Shown piece by piece: positions 1 to 10,969 of a stretch of DNA of 64,000 nucleotides. How positions within the stretch are numbered: position 1 is the stretch's first letter; the number at the start of each line of letters is the position of its first letter. A program made the translations under genes and the position numbers. The notes under the pieces were generated by a model, which did no database searches, was not told the origin of the DNA, and saw only the letters and a program-made list of their open reading frames with translations. Origin of the DNA: Benincasa hispida (taxonomy: Eukaryota; Streptophyta; Magnoliopsida; Cucurbitales; Cucurbitaceae); NCBI RefSeq assembly GCF_009727055.1, contig NC_052360.1, positions 64,501,980 through 64,565,979 of the forward strand, written 5' to 3'.

Positions 1-1145
1 GGTGGAAGTCTGTTTTCAGATAAATCAAGTCATTTTGTTCACTTGATGTTTCCTGCGACTGTTAGCTAACCTTCATGATGCGGGGCGGTATTCATGGGTG
101 GAGCATGCTTGGCATGGTTGTATAAACAACTATGTAAAGCAACAAGACCTGAGGTTCGAGAGATAGCTGGGCCTCTCATACTTTTGCAACTATGGGCTTG
201 GATCGATTTCCAACAATGGTCCACAACTACATCATGTTAATGACACTTGGTTAGTTGGACGAGCCTACGGTTCTCGTATGTTGTTTTAATTCAATTTAAT
301 TTTTATATCACTGATCTAGTTAATTTAAATTCTAAATTATCAATTTAAAAATTTAGGGGAGAGACAAATTTTGTGTGACTAGGACAGCCACACATGTAGT
401 CAACTAGTATAGATACATGTTTGATTTGCTTCAACCTGAACAGGTACATTACACTAAACCTAATTGATTATTTTATTCACATTTTTTATTGTATTTGTCT
501 TTAATATTCTCTAATATAATATTTTGTGTTTCAGGTTATTTGGGAGTCGTACAAAATATTTGTGCATACTTTGCCTATTTTTGTACGAATGGGCAAAACA
601 TATGGCGGACGATGAGTCCTCTCATCTGTTTTCACATTGGTGAGTGGCATATTCCTGACAAGGTGATGAGACAATTCGGTTTTCAGCAGGATATCTCATC
701 GCCTTGTAATACTGAACCCGTACTGCATGATATTGACCTAAGAAACTGGTGATTGGTCCGAAAAAGTTGCATATTTGATAATGCGATGGCACTATTGTGC
801 AAGGTTTATTGCAGTGGGGTTTCTCTTGAACAGTGTGACACAAAATGCACTCCAAAATATATTCATTGGTACAATAATATCACAAGGCGCTACGTCACTC
901 GTCCGGGAAGCAGTTGTGGGTCATATGGTAAATGAATGAATATTATCTAATTTTTTAATTTAAATTTATTTTAAATATTGTCTAATTGTTTTATAATTCA
1001 CAGAGATCGAACAACAGTAGACTCCGTGAGGTTGCGAATGATCCGAACCAGGTTTTTGCTATATGTAGTACAACCAAAAACTATATGGAGAAAATTCATT
1101 ATATGTACGATATACCTTTTGTTCCTCCACCAGCTCCTTAGATCT
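1..1145 (+). pseudogene. C-terminal half of a plant mobile domain (PMD) protein, inverted relative to its N-terminal half
   Basis: This is a broken coding segment of the plant mobile domain family, often annotated as serine/threonine-protein phosphatase 7 long form homolog. Read across frames the + strand gives GGSLFSDKS at the very start, then GRYSW, then GPLILLQLWAW near 160-200. Further on come HIPDKVMRQFGFQQ and VLHDIDLR (about 648-745), a TRRY motif near 884-900, and finally YDIPFVPPPAP followed by a stop at about 1140. These occur in the family's usual order. Several frameshifts and stops interrupt it. An AT-rich stretch from about 930 to 1003, starting GTAAATGAATG and ending ACAG, may be an intron. 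PMD proteins are known both as host genes and as passengers of MULEs. Confidence 0.75.
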
Positions 1146-1149
1146 CTCT

Positions 1150-1689
1150 CTGCATCATTTGTAGTATATATGCTCGCGCATATCTTATGACGGTTTCCTC
1201 GTCTGCATCATCTGTGAGCTCACGAAATTGTATTTCTAACCATATTAAACTTAACCTCAATCCTTTAATCTTGTCGGCAGGTGGGGTCGCACCGAGGTAC
1301 AGTTGACAAACTTTTAATCAGTCATCGTACATTACTCTGGTGATCGGCTCACTGTTAACAGGTAACCCCAACAACATTTCTATGTCTTGTAGAGTGATAG
1401 TGCACTCTCCAACAGACATATGGAATGTATGCGTCTCGGGCCTCCATCTCTCGACCAAGGCTGTGATCAGATGCCAATCCAACTGAATAAATCCTAATCT
1501 GGCAACCCTATAGAATCCGCGCAGTAGTGGTAGTATTCGAGGGTGGAGCGGGATAGTGCGCTGGATAACTGCCTCTCGACGTCTACAAGATATTTCTCCA
1601 GTTGTACGATCTCGCCATACAACATATGATCGATGAATGGACTGGTCGTACAAAACATCGGGATCAACAGGTCATGGATTTAAAGCCAT
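1150..1689 (-). pseudogene. N-terminal half of a plant mobile domain (PMD) protein
   Basis: The start codon is at 1687-1689 and the frame opens MALNP, then a stop, then PVDPDVLYDQSIHRS. The rest of the PMD N-terminal block follows without a break: CRRREAVIQ, HPRILPLL, RLGFIQLDWHLITALVERW, FHMSVGECTITLQDIEMLLGLP. After a stop at about 1318 the similarity continues (PPADKIKG, LSLIWLEIQFREL, RYARAYILQ) to about 1160. There it ends abruptly against the tail of the opposite-strand half. The stop after MALNP looks like a single-base change of a Gly codon (GGA to TGA), because Gly fits that position in the family. The gene sits at the 3' end of MULE copy 1. Confidence 0.75.
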
Positions 1690-1949
1690 GATCTAAATAT
1701 ATATATTAAAATTGACTATAATTGAATAGTAGATAAATGTGTGAGAGTAAAGAATAATGTAAAACTTTATCGATTACAATAAAAATAAAAAAAATAAAAA
1801 TTGAATATACAATAGATTATTATAAAAAAATTGAATATACAATAAATTATAATAAAAAAATTTGAATATACAATAAATTATAATTAAAAAATTGAATATA
1901 CACTAAAATGAATATATAATAACAAAATTATTTATTTTTCAATCCCTAA

Positions 1950-3225
1950 CTATCTGAAGCCCGTCTTAGTAACGAAGGACACTTCCTTCAATTATGTCCT
2001 AACTGGTTACAAAATCCACATCGTTGTCGAGTGGCTGGTTCTGTCCAATCCATCTCGTTGTGATAACGTGAACTTTTTGGTCTACCAGGTTTTCTCAACA
2101 ACGATGGATCAGGATGTAAGACGGGCATATTAGGGTGTGTGATCTAGTAATCTTCATGTGGTACAGGTTGAAATTGAGGAGAGTAACATTCAGCATACAT
2201 TGACAATTTGTAGTAGTCCTTAATAAAATCTTCGTAGTTCATGTTAAAATGTGAGCAAACGGCCATAAAATGCGAGCATGGAATGCCGAATGCTTGCCAC
2301 TTGTTACATGAACAGTACCTCTCGGACCTGTTTAGCCTCAATATTTGAACGTTTCCTCCTTTAGCATTGAGACTATGACGTCCGGTCTTCACATGAAACA
2401 CACCTTCATACTAATCGCATGATTGTACTTCATGTTTACTAGATCGTGCAGCCCATTTATTTATTTTGTCGTGTGCATACCTGGATTTTTACTCCATTTA
2501 GTATTATAAATATGTTTGAAATAAATTATTAATAATATATATATATTATATATAATATATAAATAATATTACCGGGTGCATTTATCTTGACGCCTCCAAT
2601 GCATCCCTTATTTCTTCTATTCTTTCCTCGAAATAGTTCACAGCATTTGAAGAATGTTATCTGAGCAAGAGCATTTATAGGCAACATTCGAGCTTCTTTT
2701 GAGGACTCCATTTAATGCATTCTGATAGATTTGTCGTCATCCACCCATATCTGAATCCTCCATCATGTGCTTGAGTCCATTGCTCTAACTAATGTTGTCA
2801 AAAAACACTCAGACAGCTCCGATTTTTTCCTTTGATATCTTCAATTGCTTTGTTGAACTTTCGAATTTGAAACTGACACCCGGCACGATAAACATAATTT
2901 TTCAATGAATTAAATTTTATATTTTTATTGAAGTTGTTTGACGATATGTCGTAAGCAGAAACGATGGTGACATTTCGGTCCTGTCCAACCATTTGCTGGG
3001 TTGTTCACTGCTGCATTATACAGCATGTCGATCTGAAATTAAACACACCTCTTCGTGTGTTACAAATTTCTCTCAGGTGTTTCAGGAACCATCCCATAAG
3101 TCTGCGAACTCTTCATCAGCAACGGCAAACGCAAGTGGAAGTAGATGGCCGTACGAGTCAACTGATGTAGCAATCAAACAGTTTTCCTCTATATTTGTTG
3201 TTGAGTGTGTACTATACTAAACTTG
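1950..3225 (-). pseudogene. Decayed MuDR-type transposase (catalytic-region remnant, SWIM zinc finger, CCHC zinc knuckle)
   Basis: Read on the - strand from about 3225, the frames give LPLAFAVADEE and CLISDRHAV, hallmarks of the MULE transposase catalytic region. Next come a region around 2800-2990 (YRAGCQFQIRKFNKAIEDIKG) and then ALNGVLK and EARMLPINALAQITFFKC (about 2640-2720). A SWIM zinc finger lies at 2144-2401, with the pattern CSCNKWQAFGIPCSHFM. A CCHC knuckle at about 1966-2035 (CGFCNQLGHN, then stop, RKCPSLL) ends the protein. Frameshifts and stops occur throughout, and the N-terminal DNA-binding part is not recognisable here. It ends about 270 bp before the PMD start codon, consistent with the two coding parts belonging to one element. 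Confidence 0.75.
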
Positions 3226-4097
3226 TTAACTATCATAATAATTTTGTATTAAACTATAAATATCAACTTCTTAAATATAACAATAAACTAACACATCTTA
3301 ACACTATAAACATCAAAGTTAATACGAAATAAATCAATTATCATAAGAATAAACTAAAATTTTCAAAATATCATAAGTTCAACTCAGATATTCGACGGTA
3401 GTTTCTTTTTTTCCTTCATAGTGACAATGTTCGCCCTTTTTTTATGTTATTTGTTTATCTGACAACAATTACAAAAAATTAAAAAAAAAAAAAAAAAAAA
3501 ACTAGAATCTATAAAAAAATATATATATATAAAAAAATTAAAATTTATAATTATTCTTAAAAATAAAAATTTAGTAGAGTAACGGACCAGTATAGTTGGT
3601 GTGAGAATAATTTGTATTAAACGAAATACAAGAAGAAGAAATGGAAATAGAAATGAAAGGAGAAGGAAGATGATTTCAAAGGCTTTATTTTCGAAGGCAA
3701 AGTTGAGGGGGCAGTGAGCTATGAAAGGGCGCAGTGAACAGATCAAGGGGAGAGGAAATGAGCAAAATTAAGGGCAAGTGAGTCTTCAAAAAAATTATTG
3801 AGGGAGTAATTGAGGAAAAATAAAGAGGATGGTGGTTTAAAAGGACCAACTGGTTTAAGGTGGTTAAAAAGGCATTAAAGCTATAGCAGAGGGGTATGAA
3901 TGCGTCAATGAATGCATGGAATCGAAGCAGGGGAATTGGATAACGTCAATGCATGCAGGGAATCGTGCAGGGGAATCGGAGCAGGGGCAGCTTGGTGATA
4001 TATATGCACTTTTTCAGACTTATGGAAAGTAAATAAAGTGAAGAAGATTTCCAATATGGCAGACCACGTCAGCTGACTGATTGGCCGTTTAATCCAT

Positions 4098-4222
4098 GTG
4101 GCAGACTCAATCTTGCTCTCGCTCTCTCCTACTGTCTCGCTTTCAATCTCGCTCTTTCCTACAATCTCGCTTTCAATCTCGTTCTCTCCTACAATGTTGC
4201 TCTCTCTTACAATCTGCTTCAC
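4098..4222 (-). repeat. 30-bp minisatellite in the leader of MULE copy 1
   Basis: Three to four imperfect units alternate CTCGCTTTCAATC and TCGCTCTCTCCTACAATC on the + strand. Read on the - strand it encodes a Glu/Ser/Ile decapeptide repeat of the type GESEIESEIV. The same array, longer and more regular, occupies the same place in MULE copy 2 (30176-30330). I see no independent evidence that it is translated. Confidence 0.7.
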
Positions 4223-4601
4223 CCACTTATCTTCCTTGTCAAGGGTTGAAGTTTCGACTTATGTATGCCAAAACTTCAACCTTCGACAACCTAATATACA
4301 AAATTAGCGAGATTCCCTTCTAAAGCGAGATCCTCATCACAAAATTAGCGAGATTTCCCTTTCCTTGTCGAGGGTTGAAGTTTCAACTTATGTATGTCGA
4401 AACTTCAACCCTCGACGACCTTAATTCCATGTTCTTCTCTGTTTGTTGAGTTCTCAACGTTCGACCTCTACATTAGTCGAATCCTCAACCCTCGACTTCT
4501 AGCCTCGAAATCCCAAAACAACAATATTTCTCTATAAGTTTCAAAACAACAATATTTCTCTAATAAGTTTTGAAAACAACAATATTAATATTAAAGGTCC
4601 C

Positions 4602-6382
4602 ACCAATGCCACGTATATTTTTTTTATATGTATGTGTTTAAATTTGTCCACATAAGTAGATACATTTTCTTCTCGATGAATTTAAACAACAAAATCATAC
4701 GACGATTGACTTCAAATACAAAAATAAAATATTTTCAAAATTTAGGTGTATGATTGAAACCAAACCCATTATTTAATTATAATTTTTATTATTCACCCAT
4801 AAATAAATTAATGAGTTTATATATATATATTCACGTGATAGTTTTTTCCTAATAACAGGATAATCCATGCGCAAGTAACCCTTAATTAAGTATTACTTTA
4901 CACGGACAATTAGACCCGTAAGCTTTAATTAAGTATCGCTTTACACAGAAAATGAAGGTAAAATATTGTTTTATTTTATTTTATTTTTGGATATCGGTAA
5001 ATTGTATTTTTAGTTTTGATATTCATATCCTAAATGAATGTGTTTTTTAATCACTCTATTATTAATATTATATTTCATACAGTTGCGAACAACTCCCATG
5101 GTGGGGTTTATGTCACATCAGTCTGATGTTTTAAATAATTAAATCACGACTAATTATTTATAACTTATTAGATATATTATTTTCAATTGTATTGATTATT
5201 TTATTATTATTACAATATTAAATATTGTTATCTATTTTTTTGGGTAGTAAATTCAATATTATTGTCTTAATTTAGATAGTCGAGTTAAATTTCACTCTAG
5301 CCTTGGCTGTCCAGGATTCCAGCTATCGTCATGACGACACGTGTTACTTGGTAATTATTTTATAAATATATAGTTTAAATGTCTTTTTTCCGTTTCTAAA
5401 TTTCAAATATAGTTTTAAACTTTTAATTTTTTGTTATTCTAAACCTTTAAAATGTTTATTTTAATTATGAAACATACACACATGTAAACACATGTATGTC
5501 GATAGAGAGAGAACAGTATCGAAAGAATTTAGTGATTCACTTAACACTTCAAAGCGTTATAATTGTGCTCTTTTAGAAGGAAGTAAACGTGCCTAGTTAA
5601 GAATAAAATAATACTCTTTCGCTTTTTCTTCGACTTCTAAAAAAGAAAAAGATTACCTTCGAAAAACAACTTCAAAAAGAAAGAAACTCATAAAAAGGCA
5701 TAGTAGAAAAGAAAGGTCTTAATGACAAAATTTGAAAATTAATCTTATATGAATTTGCACTCCTCCACGAATTGTACATTTTAACACAATAGGGGCCAAA
5801 CCAACCTATTACTAAAAGTGTGTTTAATTTAACTTTTCAAGCGTTTGATTTTAAAAATAAATAATTTTAGAAGAAAACAATTAAAGTGTTTGACAACCGT
5901 TCAAAATAGCTTTTAAATATATATTTTAAACAATTTTTATCAAAAGAATAAATAAAAATGATTTTTTTGAAAAATATTTTTTTCTCTAGTCATTTTAAAC
6001 CTATCTTAAATATTCAAATATAGATTCTAAAACTCTAGGACAAAAAAATGAACATGTTGACACGAGACATTGGTACTTTCTAGACATTATATGTTAACGA
6101 TAAAAGTAAATAATAAATAATAAAATTTATTATAACTTATAAACTTAAAATTATTATTGTTATTTAAAATAACAAAGTACATTTCATAGTTTAAAGACAA
6201 TAAATAACAAAATAGTACAAAACATTAATTTTGGGTATTTGTAGTATTGAGGGTGTGGCCTATGAGGGTCCATCTTGCACGTTACGTATCCCAATTTTCC
6301 AACAATCGCGCTCAATTATTCTAAACCTCGAGACAAAACTTCACTTTGTGCCTCCATTTTTTTTTTTTTTTTAGTGAATTGT
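4602..6382. other. Intergenic, no gene seen
   Basis: This AT-rich stretch has no credible coding region. A short direct repeat of the AATTAAGTAT...TTTACAC type recurs at about 4880-4950. The segment near 5810-6050 (GTGTTTGACAACCGTTC and surroundings) resembles MITE ends, but I could not define borders. Confidence 0.6.
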
Positions 6383-6780
6383 AATATATATCAACGACTG
6401 AAAAGTTAGATGTTTGAATATTTTCAATTTATTTGTTAAATTTAGTATAAGATATATATCAACGACTAAGTGGTTAGACGTCCAGTTATTTTCAATACAT
6501 GTGTTTGTATTTTGGTATAAGATTATATCAACGCCTAAGAGGTTAGATGTTCAATTGTTTTCCATACAAGTATTCCAAGCATGGTATAAGATATATATCA
6601 CTTGCTCAGTGTTAGATGTCTAATTATTTTTAATTAACATGTTGAACTCTAATATAAGATGTATATCAACAATCGAGAATTAGATGTTTAATTATTGTCA
6701 ATCGATGTATTGAATTCTAGTATAAGACATATATCAACTACTAAATGGTTGAAATACAAATAGTTCCAATCCACATATTG
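6383..6780. repeat. 69-bp tandem repeat, about six units
   Basis: The motif ATATATCAACGACTAAGTGG followed by TTAGATGT recurs with TCAAC-like anchors at 6391, 6459, 6528, 6598, 6667 and 6734. The spacings are 68, 69, 70, 69 and 67 bp. Units are clearly diverged from each other. The array ends about 20 bp before the copia element. The small reading frame across it is a by-product of the repeat. Confidence 0.8.
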
Positions 6781-6800
6781 TTAAAACTCTAGGTTAAAAG

Positions 6801-7125
6801 TGTTGTGAAATTGAGGAGCACGACGGACACGCATATAGAGAAAATATAATATAATAATATTAAATATATAAAATAAAATAACTACAATTATAAAATTGGA
6901 TATTATGAAAATTAATGAAATTTTGAAGTGGAATTCTCATCAATGTATATGTAATTTTAAGATCCACCAAATGTCACTATTTATAAGCAAAGTAGAAGTA
7001 GGATGTGGACTTACAAGAACACAAGCATGAATAATTATAAGGCATATAGACAATATGAATGGTGACACATGGTTTTTGGGACACCAAGCAATAGACATCT
7101 ATTTATTATTATAATATTCATAATA
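6801..7125 (-). repeat. 3' LTR of the copia element
   Basis: On the + strand it begins TGTTGTGAAATTGAGG and ends ATATTCATAATA, matching 13843-14201 over its length with gaps. The end was chosen so that the flanking AAAAG duplication lines up. It is 325 bp against 359 bp for its partner. Confidence 0.9.
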
Positions 7126-7140
7126 CTCCCCCTTAAATGC
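7126..7140 (-). promoter_or_regulatory. Polypurine tract of the copia element
   Basis: On the - strand GCATTTAAGGGGGAG abuts the 3' LTR. In LTR retrotransposons this tract primes plus-strand DNA synthesis. Its position confirms the - orientation. Confidence 0.85.
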
Positions 7141-7565
7141 CCATATATATATATATAATATACCTTGTTAAAATTTTACTAGAAAAACCCAATGGGAAAA
7201 AATCATAGTGAAGGAAAAAAAAGTACATATTTCATAAAATATATACTCCTAAAAGAATATAATATATTTACTTCCCCTCATGAAAACATCACTTAAGATC
7301 TATGAGTTGTCGCATTCCAATGTTGTGTACTATTTTTTCAAAAGTTGCGGTTGGTAATGCCTTTGTAAATAAGTCTGCCAGGTTATCCTTCGAACAAATT
7401 TGTTGTACAGTGATGTCGTCATTTTCTTCAAAATCATGAGTGTAGAAAATCTTCGATGAAATATGCTTTGTTCTACCTTCTTTAATATATCCTTATTTGA
7501 TTTGGGTCATGCAAGCTGTGTTGCCCTCGTATAATATTGTTGGAAGATTTTTATTAGAAGACAAG

Positions 7566-7820
7566 TCATACATTTAATGAATGTGCCGAGTCATTGACCT
7601 TAGCCATACACATTATCGCCTTGTGAATTGCAAAAATTTCAACATGATTTGAGGAAGTGGCCGTTATGGCATGTTTCACTGATCGCCATGATATAGTAGT
7701 TCCTCCACATGTGAACAGATAACCTGTTTGAGATCTAACTTTGTGTGGATCCGATAAATATCCAGAATATGCATAACCAACTATATCAAAATTTGATTTA
7801 TTTGAATAAAACGAACTCAT
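7566..7820 (-). pseudogene. Copia RNase H remnant
   Basis: An 84-codon open piece reads GYAYSGYLSDPHK, SQTGYLFTCGGTTISW and ATSSNHVEIFAIHKA. These are the conserved copia RNase H blocks in order (compare the usual YADAGYLSDP, SQTGYVFTCG and TSSNHAEIIAL). Changes such as D to Y in the first block remove expected catalytic acids. Downstream, similarity continues in broken frames to about 7270. It is the last coding part before the polypurine tract. Confidence 0.85.
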
Positions 7821-7859
7821 ATTGATTGTTCCTTGGAGATAAGAAGTATATGCTTAATG

Positions 7860-9116
7860 TCGTTCCAAGGTCTTTTTGTTGGAAAATAACTATATCTTGC
7901 TAATCAATTTACTGAAAATGTAATATCTGACATTGTATTATTAGCAAGATACATAAGTGTATCAATTGCATTGAGTGGTACTTCAGGACCAAGAAGTTCT
8001 TTATTATCTTCTCAAGGTCGAAATATTTCTTTCTTTATATCCAATGAACGAACTTTCGTTGGAATATTTAATGGATGTGAAGTCCATATAAAATCTTTTC
8101 AAAATTTGTCCTGTATAAGTTGACTGATGAATAAATATTCCATCTGCTATATGCTTAATTTGCAAACCAAGGCGAAATTTTATTTTTCTGATATCTTTCG
8201 TCTCAAATTATTCATTAAGATATTTTATTGCCTTTGAAAGCTCTTCAAAAGTTCCAATTATATAAGTTATCAACATATACAATTATAATAACAAATTCTG
8301 ATTGTGATTTCTTTATAAAAACACACGAGCATATTAAATTATTTTGATATCCTTCTTTCAATAAATATTCATTCAGGCAATTGTACCACATCCGTCCCGA
8401 TTGTTTCAATCCATATGGTGATCTCTGTAACTTTATTGAATACCATTATTGAGAATTTGATGTATATGTTTCAGGTACCTTAAATCTTTATTGGATTCTC
8501 ATATAAATATCATTATTAAGAGATTCATATAAACATGTTGTGAATACATCCATAAGATGCATACCCAGACTTTTATATACAATCAAGTTAATTAAATATC
8601 TTGATGTAATTGCGTCCATCACCGGAGAATACAATCCTCAAATTAATACCAAGTATTTGTGAAACATTGTGCAACTAGTCTTGCTTCATATCGTGTGACC
8701 TCATTATTTCCATTTTTTCCTTACAAATACTCATTTATATCCTACAGGTTTAACACCTTCTAGTGTTCGAACTACTGGTCCACAAATCGGACATTTTGAA
8801 AGTGAGTTTAATTTTGCCTCGATTGCTTCTTTCTGCTGAAGCCAATCTTTTCTATGTCGACATTTTTCAATAGATTTTAGTTCAAGATTCCCATTTTCAG
8901 ATATAATATCAAAAGCAACATTATACGCCAAAATGATGTCAATAATTACATTAGTTTGATTCCATCTTTTTCCTAACATGACAATTTGTTAGAATCTCAT
9001 TACTATGTTTAGATATTTCACCTTCCTCACTAGCCATGTCGAGGATTTCTTTATAACTATTTACATCATCAACCAAGTCATTTTCACTATTAATTATTAT
9101 TTTTTTATCTTTGGAA
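7860..9116 (-). pseudogene. Copia reverse transcriptase remnant
   Basis: Reading starts just after the nested solo LTR. The blocks SIEKCRHRKDW, GPVVRTLEGVKPVGYK (8731-8979), SPVMDAITSRYLINL, LMDVFTTCLYESL, SIKLQRSPYGLKQSGRMWYN and NEYLLKEGY follow in order, broken by stops. The catalytic box near 8268-8280 reads YVDN, not YVDD, so one catalytic Asp is lost as well. In a live copia element this domain copies the RNA genome into DNA. Confidence 0.88.
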
Positions 9117-9121
9117 CCCAC

Positions 9122-10964
9122 TGACACACAAAAATTGTACTATGCAAGCAAGGTTCAAGTCCATGTCCTAAACTTGTTGTCATAGATTTTATACAATGAT
9201 ATGCGATACTACTTCTAGATATGCGTTATTAATTAATGTTCTTGTAATATGTTGTGCGTTGTCACAAGTTTCCTTGTGTTGAAACCAAGTATAATTTCAC
9301 TGCAAATTTATCGGTGTGATCCGATGTCGAACACAGGGATTGTTTTAGGTTATTGTGTTATATTTGTGATATATGCGACCAGGGGTTTTTCAATTTATAA
9401 AAAGGTTGTCTGTATTTAAAAATGCGATAAAGTAAAGGTAAGCGATACAAATGCGATAATAAAGTAAATTGCAGTACAAGTAAATTGCGATAGAATAAAA
9501 CTAAGCTATGATGATACAAGATATAGGTTTCATGATACAAGATACTGAGGATGAGACCGACTGCGAAGATTATACAAAGATCGTGTTATGCGATGGCAAG
9601 TCTTATGTGTGAAATAGAAAGAGAAAAGATAATTAGCACAAACATCACAAGTTACTTGATTGCGTTAAAGGCACAAGTACGGTTCCGTTTTTTCCTTGGC
9701 GTACACCTCTAGGTGATCGGCCGCGTTTTCCGCATCTCTGTGGTGAAACAAGAATAAACGTAATGAACGCAAGGTTGCTTCCATCTCTGGAAGTACTTAT
9801 TGTTTTAGTTAACACATTGTTCTAACCTTCTCTAGACAAATCAGAATGACATCTTCACTTATGCTCTCACAGGTTAAGATGTCGTCTAGCATGCTTTATC
9901 TAAACATCTCTATTTCTTTAGCACAGATTAAGTTACTTATTTAATTCATATTAATCACCAAAGGATTAAGAAAACATTATGGAGAAAATGATTTATAGAG
10001 GAACGGAAATAGATAGAGAAGTGTAAATGGAAATGATCGAGACATTCAATAATACTATTTAGCATCTGATATATGGTTGTGAATGAAGAGATTAAGAAGA
10101 TGAAATACAATTGATGAATAAGAGTTAGAAACGAATACAAATAAGCGCCAATATCTTGGCACAGATCTGGAATAGAGAATCGCTTGTCGGCGTTGATGGA
10201 GTGAATAGAAGGATGAGCTTCCCTCTTAGGTTTGCTCAACCGGTAGAAGGGATCTAAGTACATAGCTTCTCAGCAGGGATTTGACAGAATTTCACTGAGA
10301 CTCACCTCTCGGCCTTGTCTCTTCTCTTCCCGGATTTCCTCCGATCAGCACTCAGATCAGCTCTCTCTCAATAGCCTCGTATCAATTTTCCCCCGTATCA
10401 AGTATATCTTTCAGTGAATTCTTTAAGGGTATTTATAGGCTGAAGGCTTTGACTCTCTGACTTGTGGTCCCCAATTTATTGTTATAGAACGTCTAAAAAT
10501 GGTAGAATAAATATTCCTTCTGTTATGCAATCAGTCCGTCAAATATGCACAACGGTTAGTTGTACACGTGTCAAGATCCTCCGTGATTGCGCTGCTTATT
10601 TGCATCTTCGATCGTGTGACCGCATGCGGTATTGTTTTTATTATCGCACGCAGTTGAAGTTCAACTCTGGATCGACTGTCGCATTACACCGTTATTGCGT
10701 TGATCGTCTCTTCAGTATTGATTTGACGGGCGCAAAGCGACGGAGATGCGTTGTTCAGTTTCTCAGCGGTGACTTGGTTTCCTGCAAAACAGACTTGAAA
10801 TATCCTTTTCTACCATCTTAATGGTCTTAGTGGGTGTATTTGGGATGATTTATAATTATTGTATTATTTAGCTAATTTTCATACAATCGACGCATATTTT
10901 CTCTCTTTTGGCCGCAATATCTAAATAAGGCATCATAAATAACTTGTATTTCTACAAGTTATCA
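9122..10964 (-). mobile_element. Solo LTR (1,843 bp) nested in the copia element
   Basis: On the - strand it begins TGATAACTTGTAGAAATAC and ends TTTTTGTGTGTCA, so it has TG...CA ends. It is flanked by the 5-bp duplication CCCAC (+ strand, 9117-9121 and 10965-10969). Removing it rejoins the copia frame inside the GRPVG/SKDK motif between integrase and reverse transcriptase. Only one LTR is present, with no internal domains, as expected after recombination between two LTRs. A TATA-like box lies on the - strand at 10430-10437. The small open frames in it (for example 9955-10263 and 10462-10821) have no recognisable product. The parent family is not identified. Confidence 0.9.
10430..10437 (-). 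promoter_or_regulatory. TATA box of the solo LTR
   Basis: TATAAATA in the context CCTATAAATACCC on the - strand, about 530 bp inside the LTR's 5' end. This is the expected place and orientation for an LTR promoter. Activity is not shown by sequence. Confidence 0.5.
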
Positions 10965-10969
10965 CCCAC

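Larger units (their letters stand above)
1..4601 (-). mobile_element. Mutator-like element (MULE) with plant mobile domain gene, copy 1, damaged and running off the window start
   Basis: This element reads on the - strand, with its 5' end at 4601. The outer end (4500-4601) matches the left end of the complete copy at 29781-34727: both start GGGACCTTTAATATT and then carry spaced ATATTGTTGTTTT repeats, and similarity stops sharply outside. Inside come a purine-rich leader with a 30-bp minisatellite, a poly-A/T tract near 3481, a decayed MuDR-type transposase (about 1950-3225) and a plant mobile domain gene (1150-1689). Positions 1 to about 1145 carry the second half of the same domain gene in the opposite orientation. 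The 9-bp target duplication would begin at 4602 (ACCAATGCC); its partner is outside the window. No full reading frame survives. Confidence 0.8.

Noticed and set aside
3447..3746. 99-codon Phe/Leu-rich open frame (- strand) and its counterpart at 30666-30929 (+)
   Set aside because: Both lie in the pyrimidine-rich leader of the two MULE copies. The apparent membrane-like composition comes from T-rich DNA, and the copies do not keep a common frame.
10462..10821. 119-codon open frame on the + strand
   Set aside because: It lies wholly inside the solo LTR, antisense to its promoter, and shows no known domain.
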